Of a DNA stretch of 50,432 nt, positions 25,711 through 34,077 are shown one piece after another. The DNA is taken from the NCBI GenBank assembly GCA_040904625.1, contig JBBDTC010000071.1:1-50432 (forward strand), in the 5' to 3' direction. The position numbers and the translations under genes were made by a program. The first letter of the stretch is position 1, and each line of letters starts with the position of its first letter. The notes beneath the pieces are model-generated. The model did no database searches. It worked only from the letters and a program-made list of their open reading frames with translations, and was not told where the DNA came from. This DNA comes from JACKNG01 sp040904625 (GTDB lineage: Bacteria > Pseudomonadota > Gammaproteobacteria > Ga0077536).

Positions 25711-26880
25711 TCAGCGTCGGATCATGCCACTCTCGTCTTCACTCTCCTCGAGCGCCAGTCCACCCGCATCGTCGAGAGGATTGCGGCCCTTCGCTGCTTT
25801 GCCTTCGAGTTTGATGCGCAGCCGAAGTTCGTTCTGGGAATCGGCATTGCGAATCGCATCGTCATAGCCGATGTGGTCAGCCTCGTAGAGATCGAACAAC
25901 GCCTGATCGAAAGTCTTCATACCCAGCTCGTTCGACTTGGCCATGATTTCCTTGATGCCGTGAACTTCACCTTTGAGGATGAGGTCGGCGATGAGCGGGG
26001 AGTTGAGCAGGACCTCGATTGCTGCGACACGGCCCTTACCATCGATCTTCTTGAGCAGGCGCTGCGAAATGACTGCGCGCAGATTGAGGGATAGATCCAT
26101 CAACAATTGGGTACGGCGCTCTTCGGGGAAGAAATTGATGATGCGGTCGAGGGCCTGGTTGGAACTGTTTGCATGCAGCGTGGCGACCGCCAAATGGCCG
26201 GTCTCGGCGAACGCGATGCCGAATTCCATGGTTTCGCGATCGCGGATCTCGCCGAGCAGAATGACGTCCGGCGCCTGACGCAGACTGTTCTTGAGCGCGA
26301 TATCCCAGTCATCCGTATCCACCCCGACTTCACGCTGCATGATGATGCAGTTCTTGTGCGGATGGACGTATTCGATCGGATCTTCGATGGTGATGATGTG
26401 CCCATAGGAATTCGCGTTGCGGTAATCGATCATCGCGGCGAGTGACGTCGATTTACCCGATCCGGTACCGCCGACCATGATCACCAGCCCGCGTTTGGTC
26501 ATGATGATGTCCTTCATGACCGCCGGCAGACCGAGTTTGTCGAGATTCGGCACGTCGGTCTCGATGGTGCGCAGGACCAGACCGCAAGCACCTTGCTGAA
26601 TGAAGGCGTTGGCGCGAAAACGGCCAATGCCGGTCGGTGCTATGGCGAAGTTGCACTCTTTGGTTGCTTCGTACTCCTTGATCTGGCGGTCGTTCATGAC
26701 CGCATAGGCGAGGGCCTTGGTGTTCTCCTGCGAGAGTTTGGTCTTCGACACCGGCGAGATCTTGCCGTCTATCTTGATCGCCGGGGGAAAATCCCGGGTG
26801 ATGAAAAGGTCCGACCCCTTCTTTTCCACCATCAGGGTGAGGAGGTCGCGCATGTACTTGATTGCTTGTTCGCGTTCCAT
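25711..26880 (-). CDS. pilU: PilU, accessory pilus retraction ATPase
   Basis: A 389-residue PilU. Walker A is GGTGSGKSTSLAAM, the Asp box HIITIEDPIEYVHP, Walker B DVILLGEIRDRETM and the His box ATLHANSSNQALDRI. PilU works with PilT to retract type IV pili under load and depends on PilT. A C-terminal acidic tail (~370-389) is present. The length matches PilU better than the downstream paralog does. It lies 82 bp after pilT. Confidence 0.92.
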   Translation of the reverse strand: MEREQAIKYMRDLLTLMVEKKGSDLFITRDFPPAIKIDGKISPVSKTKLSQENTKALAYAVMNDRQIKEYEATKECNFAIAPTGIGRFRANAFIQQGACGLVLRTIETDVPNLDKLGLPAVMKDIIMTKRGLVIMVGGTGSGKSTSLAAMIDYRNANSYGHIITIEDPIEYVHPHKNCIIMQREVGVDTDDWDIALKNSLRQAPDVILLGEIRDRETMEFGIAFAETGHLAVATLHANSSNQALDRIINFFPEERRTQLLMDLSLNLRAVISQRLLKKIDGKGRVAAIEVLLNSPLIADLILKGEVHGIKEIMAKSNELGMKTFDQALFDLYEADHIGYDDAIRNADSQNELRLRIKLEGKAAKGRNPLDDAGGLALEESEDESGMIRR

Positions 26881-26962
26881 CTTTCAGCTCCTGGGGGCTT
26901 AACCTAACCTCCCGCGATGACGACTGTCCGATCCCGCCCGCCGACGCAGCCGTTAGCCGCGC

Positions 26963-27997
26963 TCAGAAAGCATCCTTGTTAGCGGCCTTGAGGCGCGCTT
27001 CCTGCCGCGTCACGACATTCTTCTCGACCAGGCCCTTGAGACACTGATCGAGGGTCTGCATGCCGAACTGCTGGCCGGTCTGAATGGCCGAGTACATCTG
27101 TGCGATCTTGTTTTCACGGATCAGGTTCCGAATGGCCGGCGTTCCGATCATGATTTCATGCGCGGCAACCCGGCCGCCGCCGTTTTTCTTCAACAGGGTT
27201 TGCGAGATCACCGCGCGCAGCGATTCCGACAACATCGCGCGGACCATGTCTTTCTCCTCGGCCGGAAACACATCGACGATGCGGTCTATGGTCTTCGCGG
27301 CGGAGCTCGTGTGCAGCGTGCCGAAGACCAGATGTCCGGTCTCGGCAGCGGACAGCGCGAGACGGATGGTTTCGAGATCACGCATCTCACCGACCAGGAT
27401 GACGTCCGGATCCTCGCGCAGCGCCGAGCGCAGGGCCTCATTGAAGCCGAGCGTATCACGATGGACCTCGCGTTGATTGACGAGGCATTTCTTGCTTTGG
27501 TGGACGAACTCGATCGGATCCTCGATGGTGAGGATGTGTCCGTACTCGGACTCGTTCTTGTGATTGACCATGGCGGCCAGAGTGGTCGATTTACCCGAGC
27601 CGGTCGGCCCGGTTACCAGCACGACGCCGCGGGGATAGTCGGAGATATCCTTGAAAATCATCGGCGCCTTGAGGTCCTCCAGGCTCAGAATCTCCGATGG
27701 AATCGTACGGAACACAGCGCCAGAACCGCGGTTGTGGTTAAAAGCATTGACGCGGAATCGCGCCAGGCCGGGGATCTCGAACGAGAAGTCGCATTCGAGG
27801 AATTCCTCGTAATCCTTGCGCTGCTTGTCGTTCATGATGTCGTAGACGAGATCATGAACGGTGGTGTGGTCCATGGCCGGCACATTGATGCGGCGGACAT
27901 CACCGTCGACACGGATCATGGGGGGCAGGCCCGCGGAAAGATGCATGTCGGATGCCCGGTTCTTGACCCCGAACGCAAGAAGCTCACCGATGTCCAT
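26963..27997 (-). CDS. pilT: PilT, type IV pilus retraction ATPase
   Basis: A 344-residue PilT that depolymerises the pilus for twitching motility and DNA uptake. Walker A is GPTGSGKSTTLAAM (~130), Walker B DVILVGEMRDLETI and the His box GTLHTSSAAKTIDRI. The C-terminal AIRNLIRENK motif required for retraction is intact. First gene of pilT-pilU-pilU-like-DUF3365, divergent from yggS with a 257-bp gap, as in Pseudomonas. No clear sigma-54 or sigma-70 promoter was found in that gap. Confidence 0.96.
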   Translation of the reverse strand: MDIGELLAFGVKNRASDMHLSAGLPPMIRVDGDVRRINVPAMDHTTVHDLVYDIMNDKQRKDYEEFLECDFSFEIPGLARFRVNAFNHNRGSGAVFRTIPSEILSLEDLKAPMIFKDISDYPRGVVLVTGPTGSGKSTTLAAMVNHKNESEYGHILTIEDPIEFVHQSKKCLVNQREVHRDTLGFNEALRSALREDPDVILVGEMRDLETIRLALSAAETGHLVFGTLHTSSAAKTIDRIVDVFPAEEKDMVRAMLSESLRAVISQTLLKKNGGGRVAAHEIMIGTPAIRNLIRENKIAQMYSAIQTGQQFGMQTLDQCLKGLVEKNVVTRQEARLKAANKDAF

Positions 27998-28254
27998 AAC
28001 GTATCCTCAGAGAACGGCTGTAGAGCGGACCGCTGCCTCCGCGCACTCCGGCCCGGGCCGGAGTGCGTCAGGACGAGGCGCGAAGCCGCGGTGAAGCTCG
28101 CCTGGAAGCGCGTGTAACAATAGCCCCTGACAGTCCTTGGAACTTTAGCAAGAACCGCGATGACATACCACGAACCACGCCGCGCTGCCGGATCGACGGC
28201 GACTCAGCCCGAGGCCTGCGCAAGCCTGCGCGGCGCCCGCACAGGCCAGGCCCT

Positions 28255-28951
28255 GTGAGCACCATCGCCGAGCGCCTCGAGAAACTGCGCACGGCGCTGC
28301 GCGAAGCCGCCCTGACGAGCGGACGCGCGCCAGAAACGGTACATCTGATCGCGGTCAGCAAGACACAACCGGCCCGCGCCATACGTGAGGCCTTTGCCGC
28401 TGGACAGCGCGCGTTTGGCGAGAACTACCTGCAAGAGGCGCAGCGCAAACAGGAAGCCTTACGCGACCTGCCCATCGAGTGGCATTTCATCGGCGCCATT
28501 CAAAGCAACAAGACGGCCGCCATTGCCCGAACCTTCGATTGGGTGCATACCGTCGATCGGGTGCGCATCGCGGAACGTTTTAGTGCGCAGCGCAGCGACG
28601 AGCTCGCGCCCCTGAACGTTCTCATCGAAGTCAACGTGAGCGGCGAGACCACCAAGAACGGCGTCACACCGGCTGAACTGCCGGCCTTGGTCGCCGCCGT
28701 GAGGGCGCTTCCGAACCTGTGCTTGCGGGGCCTCATGAGTCTGCCGCAACCGGTTGCCGAAGTCGCGGCTCAGCGTGCCGCCTTTGCCCGACTCGCCGCC
28801 CTGGCCCGGGCCAGCGNNNNNNNNNNGGGGGCCGGGGCTCGACAGCCTGTCCATGGGCACCAGTGACGACTATCCCGCAGCTATTGCCGAAGGGGCGACT
28901 TTGGTGCGCCTCGGCACAGCCGTCTTCGGTCCGCGGCTACGACCGGCGTGA
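28255..28951 (+). CDS. yggS: YggS, PLP homeostasis protein (interrupted by an assembly gap)
   Basis: A YggS/PROSC-type PLP-binding protein of roughly 230 residues. The PLP lysine lies in LIAVSKTQPA (~38), followed by FGENYLQEAQ, EWHFIGAIQSNK and VNVSGETTKNG. After the gap the C-terminus SMGTSDDYPAAIAEGATLVR resumes in another frame. With 10 Ns the two halves are out of frame; a real gap of a multiple of three would restore one ORF, so this is an assembly artefact, not a frameshift. The start is GTG 28255. proC follows, as in most gammaproteobacteria. Confidence 0.88.
28817..28826. other. Assembly gap of 10 Ns
   Basis: Ten Ns lie inside yggS, bordered on the right by a very G-rich stretch (GGGGGCCGGGG). 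The size is probably a placeholder and the sequence on either side may be inexact. Confidence 0.98.
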
Positions 28952-28985
28952 TAATATTTGCCCCATTCATAATCGACATTCGACC

Positions 28986-29804
28986 ATGCAAGTCACCTAT
29001 GCCTTCATCGGTGCCGGCAACATGGGGCGCGCGCTGATCGGCGGTCTCATTGCCGCGGGCCATCCGACGGACGCCATTCGCGTCGTCGAGACCGACCCCG
29101 CGGCGCGCGCAGCCTGCCGCGATGCTTTTGCTCTCGAGGCGAGCAGCGATCTCTCGGCGGCCGGGCGCGACGCCGATGTCATCGTGCTGGCAGTCAAACC
29201 GCAGAACATGCGCCAGGCCGCCGATGCCTTGGCCGCTGAGGTGCGAACCGATCCTCTTTACCTGACCGTCGCCGCCGGGATCACGAGCGGGCAGCTGGCT
29301 TCGTGGATCGGACGGGCGGTGCCGATCGTGCGGGCCATGCCCAATACCCCGGCACTGATCGGCGCCGGCATCGCTGCCCTTTATGCCAATGGGCAGGTGT
29401 CGGCGAAGCAGCGCGAACAGGCCGCCCGGCTGCTCGACGCCGTCGGCCATGCGCTGTGGCTGGACGATGAATCCCAGATGGATGCGGTAACGGCCCTGTC
29501 CGGCAGCGGCCCGGCATATTTCTTTCTGTTCATCGAGCACCTGGAAGCAGCCGGGGAGGCGCTGGGCCTGCCTGCAGCGCTGGCTCGCCGACTGGCGCTG
29601 GAGACCGCCTACGGCGCGAGCCGCCTGGCGCGGGAATCGACACAGGCGCCGGCAGCACTGCGCGCCCAGGTTACCTCGCCCGGAGGCACCACTGAAGCAG
29701 CACTTGCCTGTTTTGCCGAGGCCGGCTTCGGCGAGATGGTCGTTGCGGCACTGACCAAGGCTCGTGATCGCGCCGTTGCACTGTCGCGCCAGATGGATAC
29801 CTGA
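28986..29804 (+). CDS. proC: Pyrroline-5-carboxylate reductase
   Basis: A 272-residue ProC that makes proline from pyrroline-5-carboxylate with NAD(P)H. The Rossmann motif AFIGAGNMGRALIGGL opens the protein, RAMPNTPALIGAG lies near residue 118 and the dimer/substrate motif ALSGSGPAYFFLFIEHLEAAG near residue 172. The ATG at 28986 gives the family's normal start. The stop overlaps the yggT start (TGATG). Confidence 0.95.
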   Translation: MQVTYAFIGAGNMGRALIGGLIAAGHPTDAIRVVETDPAARAACRDAFALEASSDLSAAGRDADVIVLAVKPQNMRQAADALAAEVRTDPLYLTVAAGITSGQLASWIGRAVPIVRAMPNTPALIGAGIAALYANGQVSAKQREQAARLLDAVGHALWLDDESQMDAVTALSGSGPAYFFLFIEHLEAAGEALGLPAALARRLALETAYGASRLARESTQAPAALRAQVTSPGGTTEAALACFAEAGFGEMVVAALTKARDRAVALSRQMDT

Positions 29805-30379
29805 TGGGCGGCGGCTATTTCTCCAATGCCGGCGTGTTTCTCATCAACGCCGTGTTCGGGCTGTACATACTCGCTGTCCTGCTGCGCTTCCTGTTCCAGC
29901 TGGTGCGCGCCGATTTCTACAATCCGCTGTGCCAAGCCATTGTCACGGTCACCAACCCGCCGCTGCGCCCGATGCGCCGCTATATCCCCGCACTGGGTGG
30001 ATTGGATACTTCTTCCATGGTCTTGCTACTCGTGTTGCAGGCCATCAACACGCTGCTGGTTGCGCTGGTGCTGGGCCTGACTCCGGCATTGGGCGGCGTT
30101 CTCGTCGTCGCTGTCGCGGAACTCCTCAATAAGACCGTATGGATCTTCATCGCGGCAGTTTTCATCGAAGTCATCCTGAGCTGGGTGGCGCCGCGTTCCT
30201 ACAACCCGCTGGTCAGCGTCATCCAGGCGCTGACCGCACCGCTGCTGCAGCCGGTGCGGCGCACTGTGCCGCCACTGGGCGCGCTGGATCTCTCGCCGCT
30301 CATCGTATTACTGGGCCTGCAACTCACTCAGATATTGCTCGTCGCCCCGCTACGGGATCTCGGCTATACGCTGCTCTGA
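29804..30379 (+). CDS. yggT: YggT family integral membrane protein
   Basis: A 191-residue membrane protein made of two YggT repeats. Each has hydrophobic helices and an LRFLFQLV or EVILSWVAP-type segment followed by YNPL and a PLLRP/PLLQPVRR-like motif. About four to five membrane helices are seen. Function is not settled; it is linked to cation tolerance or envelope organisation in some bacteria. It sits between proC and metX in the conserved order. Confidence 0.9.
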   Translation: MGGGYFSNAGVFLINAVFGLYILAVLLRFLFQLVRADFYNPLCQAIVTVTNPPLRPMRRYIPALGGLDTSSMVLLLVLQAINTLLVALVLGLTPALGGVLVVAVAELLNKTVWIFIAAVFIEVILSWVAPRSYNPLVSVIQALTAPLLQPVRRTVPPLGALDLSPLIVLLGLQLTQILLVAPLRDLGYTLL

Positions 30380-30380
30380 G

Positions 30381-31523
30381 ATGCCCGAATCCCTGCCTGC
30401 AGACAGCGTTGGTCTGGTCGAACCCCGGATCGCGCACTTCACGACGCCGCTCGCGCTTGATTGCGGCGCGATTCTCGACGCCTATGACATCTGTTACGAG
30501 GCCTATGGCACGCTGAACAGCGCTCGCGACAATGCGGTGCTGATCTGTCACGCCCTGTCGGGCGATCATCATGCCGCAGGCTACCACGCGCTCGACGATG
30601 CCAAGCCGGGGTGGTGGGATAATTGCATCGGCCCGGGCAAGCCCGTAGACACCAACCGCTTCTTCGTGGTCTCGCCCAACAATCTCGGCGGTTGCGGCGG
30701 CTCCACCGGGCCGCTGTCCGTGCGGCCCGGCACGGGCAAGCGCTATGGACCCGATTTCCCCATCGTCACCGTCCGCGACTGGGTCGAAAGCCAGGCCCGC
30801 CTGGCCGACGAATTCGGCATCGAATCCTGGGCGGCGGTCATGGGCGGCAGCCTCGGCGGGATGCAGGCCCTGCAGTGGGCCATCGATTATCCTGCCCGGG
30901 TAAGGCATGCCATCGTCATCGCCGCGGCGCCACGCCTCTCGACACAGAACATCGCTTTCAACGAGGTCGCCCGCCAGGCCATTCGCTCCGATACGAACTT
31001 CCATGACGGCCATTACTACGAGCACGACACCGTACCCGAACACGGCCTCAAACTCGCCCGCATGATCGGCCACATCACCTATCTCTCGGACGACGTCCTG
31101 CATACCCGTTTCGGACGAGAACTGCGCAGCGGGAAGATCGCCTTCGGCTTCGGCGTCGAGTTCGAGATCGAATCCTATCTGCGCCATCAGGGCGAATCAT
31201 TCGTCGGGCGTTTCGATGCCAATACGTATCTCCTGATGACCAAATCGCTCGATTACTTCGATCCGGCGCAGCGCTTCGACGGCAATCTCACGACCGCGAT
31301 GGAACGCTGCTCGGCGCGCTTTCTGGTCGTCTCTTTCTCCAGTGACTGGCGCTTCTCTCCAGCGCGGTCGCGCGAAATCGTCCGCGCGCTGCTCGATTGC
31401 GATCTCGACGTATCCTATCTGGATATCGAGTCCGATCTCGGGCACGATTCTTTCCTCCTGCCGATCCCCGACTATCATCGCGTGCTGAAAGCCTATTTCG
31501 GCCGCATCGAGGTTGCTGGATGA
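30381..31523 (+). CDS. metX: Homoserine O-acyltransferase MetX
   Basis: A 380-residue alpha/beta hydrolase that acylates homoserine for methionine synthesis. The catalytic triad is visible: Ser in MGGSLGGMQALQWA, Asp in SFSSDWRFSP and His in DLGHDSFLLP. The oxyanion region CHALSGDHHAAG is near residue 55. Acetyl- or succinyl-CoA preference cannot be decided by eye; MetX paired with MetW is often succinyl-specific in gammaproteobacteria. The stop overlaps metW (ATGA). Confidence 0.93.
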   Translation: MPESLPADSVGLVEPRIAHFTTPLALDCGAILDAYDICYEAYGTLNSARDNAVLICHALSGDHHAAGYHALDDAKPGWWDNCIGPGKPVDTNRFFVVSPNNLGGCGGSTGPLSVRPGTGKRYGPDFPIVTVRDWVESQARLADEFGIESWAAVMGGSLGGMQALQWAIDYPARVRHAIVIAAAPRLSTQNIAFNEVARQAIRSDTNFHDGHYYEHDTVPEHGLKLARMIGHITYLSDDVLHTRFGRELRSGKIAFGFGVEFEIESYLRHQGESFVGRFDANTYLLMTKSLDYFDPAQRFDGNLTTAMERCSARFLVVSFSSDWRFSPARSREIVRALLDCDLDVSYLDIESDLGHDSFLLPIPDYHRVLKAYFGRIEVAG

Positions 31524-32155
31524 ACGCAGCAGCTCTGCGTCCCGAGCATCGTCTGATCGCGGAGTGGATCGATAAAGGCTCGCGGGTCCTCGATCTCGGC
31601 TGCGGCGACGGATCGTTTCTGAGCGAGCTCGAACGCACCAAGGGCGTCACCGGCTACGGCATCGAGATCGATCCCAACAATATCGTCGCCTGTCTCGAGC
31701 GCGGCGTTAATGTCATTCACGCCAACCTCGACGAAGGTCTGGGAGATTTCGACGCTGGGTCCTTCGATTACGTGGTCATGACACAGACGGTGCAGGCGAT
31801 GCGGTTTCCGCATCAACTGCTCGATGACATCCTGCGCATCGGTCGCGAGGGCATCGTCACATTCCCCAACATGGGCCATTGGAAATGCCGCCTTCAGTTC
31901 GCCCTCGGGCGCATGCCGGTCACCCGGCATCTCCCGAATACCTGGTATGACACGCCCAACATCCACATGTGCACCATCGATGACTTCGACGATTTGTGCG
32001 CCAGCCGTGGCATTACCGTGATCGAACGGGCGATTGTCGATTCGCAGCACCGTGCACTCATCGGCATGCAGCTGCTGCCCAACCTGCGCGCGGAAATAGC
32101 GGTCTACAGGATTCGGCACCGCGAGGGCCCTCAGGCCGCGAGTTCGCCTTCGTAA
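31520..32155 (+). CDS. metW: Methionine biosynthesis protein MetW
   Basis: A 211-residue SAM-methyltransferase-fold protein. SAM-binding VLDLGCGDGSFLSEL opens it, followed by VIHANLDEGL and FPNMGHWKCRLQFALGRMPVT, typical of MetW. It is needed with MetX for homoserine acylation. The last ~10 residues (EGPQAASSPS) exceed the usual C-terminus and overlap the exonuclease III remnant, which suggests a deletion joined the two here. Confidence 0.92.
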   Translation: MNAAALRPEHRLIAEWIDKGSRVLDLGCGDGSFLSELERTKGVTGYGIEIDPNNIVACLERGVNVIHANLDEGLGDFDAGSFDYVVMTQTVQAMRFPHQLLDDILRIGREGIVTFPNMGHWKCRLQFALGRMPVTRHLPNTWYDTPNIHMCTIDDFDDLCASRGITVIERAIVDSQHRALIGMQLLPNLRAEIAVYRIRHREGPQAASSPS

Positions 32156-32406
32156 TCCATCAGCAATGGCGCGTGATCGGGTTTGACACGCGAATACAGG
32201 GCTACACCGCTGTACCCTTTCTTTTCGGCATCGCAGTGGAAGGTATGCCACCGACCCGGTTTGCGAATGTCATCGGCAAGCTGCTCGACCTGGGCTTTGG
32301 TCTCCTGGATACACACGACGTCGGCACGCTGTTTCGCGAGCCACTCATGGAAACCCTTGGCGTGGGCGGAGCGAATGCCGTTCGCGTTGAGCGAGATGAT
32401 GCGCAT
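32131..32406 (-). pseudogene. Truncated exonuclease III / Crc family gene (N-terminal third)
   Basis: Only 91 residues of a protein that is normally ~255-260. The N-terminus MRIISLNANGIRSAHAKGFH, the metal-binding Glu in CIQETKAQ and GYSGVALYSR are intact. The sequence then runs into an unrelated tail and stops inside the end of metW. The catalytic Asp/Asn and His residues of the later two-thirds are missing, so no nuclease activity is expected. A good ribosome site (AAAGGAAG) is kept, so a peptide may still be made. In Pseudomonas, crc (same family) is the divergent neighbour of pyrE. Confidence 0.82.
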
Positions 32407-32432
32407 ATGACAGCTTCCTTTGGGCTACGGGG

Positions 32433-32460
32433 TTTCTGCCATGGACCAGCCCGCTATGAT
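32433..32460 (+). promoter_or_regulatory. Probable pyrE promoter
   Basis: TATGAT (-10) at 32455-32460 is preceded by TTTCTG (-35) at 32433-32438 with a 16-bp spacer. The ATG of pyrE is 31 bp downstream. The -10 box is good and the -35 weak. Confidence 0.45.
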
Positions 32461-32491
32461 AGCCCTACAGAGAGCAGGACGAGACGCCCCC

Positions 32492-33133
32492 ATGCAGGAT
32501 TTTCAGCGCGACTTCATTACTTATGCCATCGACAGGGGAGCGCTCCGTTTCGGCGAATTCACGCTCAAATCCGGCCGCTTGAGCCCCTATTTCTTCAACA
32601 CCGGTGCTTTTGATTCTGGCGCCGCTCTCGATCGACTGGGTCGCGCCTATGCTGCGGCCATCGTCGCCACTGCGCCACGGTTCGATGTGCTCTTCGGGCC
32701 CGCGTACAAAGGCATCCCGCTGGGCACTGCCATCGCCATCGCTCTGGCTCGCGACCACGGCCGTGATGTGCCCTTGTGCTTCAATCGCAAGGAAGCCAAG
32801 GACCACGGCGAGGGTGGGGTGCTGCTCGGCGCGCCCCTGCAAGGCCGGGTACTCATCGTCGACGATGTGATATCAGCCGGGACCTCGGTCAACGAATCGA
32901 TGCACTTGATCGAAGCCGCCGGCGCCACCGCGGTCGGCGTGATGATCTCGCTGGACCGCCAGGAGCGGGGCCAGGGTCGGCTGTCCGCTGCACAGGAAAT
33001 CGCACGGGTTCACGGCTTACCCGTCAATTCGATCATCGGACTCGATGACATCGTCAGCTATCTCGAGACGAGCGGCGGCCACGGTCTCGAACTGGCTGCG
33101 GCCACCCGCTACCGCAGTACCTGGGGGGTGTAA
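32492..33133 (+). CDS. pyrE: Orotate phosphoribosyltransferase
   Basis: A 213-residue PyrE that makes OMP from orotate and PRPP. FTLKSGRLSPYFFNTG (~21) is present, as are FGPAYKGIPLG (~69), the catalytic loop CFNRKEAKDHGEGG (~98) and the PRPP motif VLIVDDVISAGTSVNES (~120). ATG 32492 is the family start. Its TAA stop is directly followed by a type I palindromic element, which appears to have inserted at the stop codon. Confidence 0.96.
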   Translation: MQDFQRDFITYAIDRGALRFGEFTLKSGRLSPYFFNTGAFDSGAALDRLGRAYAAAIVATAPRFDVLFGPAYKGIPLGTAIAIALARDHGRDVPLCFNRKEAKDHGEGGVLLGAPLQGRVLIVDDVISAGTSVNESMHLIEAAGATAVGVMISLDRQERGQGRLSAAQEIARVHGLPVNSIIGLDDIVSYLETSGGHGLELAAATRYRSTWGV

Positions 33134-33290
33134 GGGCCCGTCCCAGAATAACTCGGCTGTTTGGGGCGCTGAGGCGCCCGGCTGGCAAGGCGCGAGGAGG
33201 GCGAATAGTGGTTCTATTCAACTGACGAGCAACGCCGCCAGACGGGATGGTTCGGCGTTCCAAACAGCCGAATTATTCTGGGACGGGCCC
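33134..33290 (+). repeat. Type I palindromic element, copy A (157 bp)
   Basis: Begins GGGCCCGTCCC and ends GGGACGGGCCC. The outer 31 bp of each end are reverse complements with one mismatch, and pairing continues imperfectly towards the centre. The centre holds GAATAG-TGGTT-CTATTC. Flanks are TAA (the pyrE stop codon) and TGA. The right end faces the DUF4124 gene 115 bp away. No ORF of its own. Confidence 0.93.
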
Positions 33291-33336
33291 TGAGGGCCGT
33301 GACGGCCCAATTCAGCCCTCATTCACTGTGCGCTAC

Positions 33337-33342
33337 TATAAT
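33337..33342 (+). promoter_or_regulatory. Probable -10 box of the DUF4124 gene
   Basis: A perfect TATAAT starts 69 bp before the ATG. There is no good -35 at 16-18 bp; TTCAGC lies 20 bp upstream. It sits 46 bp beyond palindromic element A. Confidence 0.4.
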
Positions 33343-33405
33343 TGCGCGTCACGGCGCCGACCGCTCGAGGCCGGTGCCGTCCCTCCAGCAAGCAGCAGGA
33401 AGCCT

Positions 33406-34047
33406 ATGAGTACGATGCACGTATCCCGGTCGGCAGCGCTGGCAGTCATCACCGTTCTCGCCCTGGGGGCGATGCCATGGCCGGCAAATGCCGCCATCAA
33501 GTGTTGGACCAACCACGACGGCGTACGCGAATGCGGCAATGCCGTGCCGCCGGAGTTCGCGCAGCAGGGACATGAAACCCTCAACGAGCGCGGGATGACG
33601 AAAAGTACAGTAGAGGCCGCGAAGACGCGCGAGGAACTCGCCGCCGAGCGGGCCGCGGAAGAAGCTGCTCGACAAGCAAGAATCGAGCGCGAAGAGCGTG
33701 AACGGGCCGATCGTGTCCTCCTCGATACTTTTGCTTCGGTCGATGATCTGATCCTGACCAGGGACGGTCAGATCGCTCACCTCGAATCTCAGATCCGCCT
33801 CGTTCGCGGGCACATCGACAAGCTGCAGGAAAACCTGGACAAAATGATGGAACGTGCCGCCGAGGTCGAACGACGCGGCACGAAGCCCAGCGACGACATG
33901 ATCAAGAACATCGAGAGTGTGCGCAGGCAAATCGACGACAACGAAGATTTCATCTCCAGCAAGCAACGGGAGCAGCGCGAAATCCAGGAACGCTTCGATG
34001 CGGATATCGAACGCTTCCGGGCGCTCAAAGGATTGACCGAGCAGTAA
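33406..34047 (+). CDS. Exported coiled-coil protein with DUF4124-like N-terminus
   Basis: A 213-residue protein. A signal peptide (LAVITVLALGAMPWPANA, cleavage near residue 27) is followed by a short DUF4124-like segment, KCWTNHDGVRECGNAVPPE, with two cysteines. From ~55 to the end it is a highly charged coiled coil rich in Glu, Arg and Ala. Probably periplasmic. Function unknown. I chose ATG 33406 for the signal peptide; the frame is open upstream through the repeat element. Confidence 0.75.
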   Translation: MSTMHVSRSAALAVITVLALGAMPWPANAAIKCWTNHDGVRECGNAVPPEFAQQGHETLNERGMTKSTVEAAKTREELAAERAAEEAARQARIEREERERADRVLLDTFASVDDLILTRDGQIAHLESQIRLVRGHIDKLQENLDKMMERAAEVERRGTKPSDDMIKNIESVRRQIDDNEDFISSKQREQREIQERFDADIERFRALKGLTEQ

Positions 34048-34077
34048 AGGAAGCTCTGCTCGGATAGCCTCTCGGCC

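Noticed and set aside
28063..28254. N-terminal extension of YggS
   Set aside because: YggS proteins start at the equivalent of GTG 28255; the upstream part is Arg-rich and lies in the pilT/yggS promoter gap.
33294..33308. Short palindrome GGGCCGTGACGGCCC as operator or terminator
   Set aside because: Only one base would form the loop and no T run follows; in GC-rich DNA such palindromes are common.
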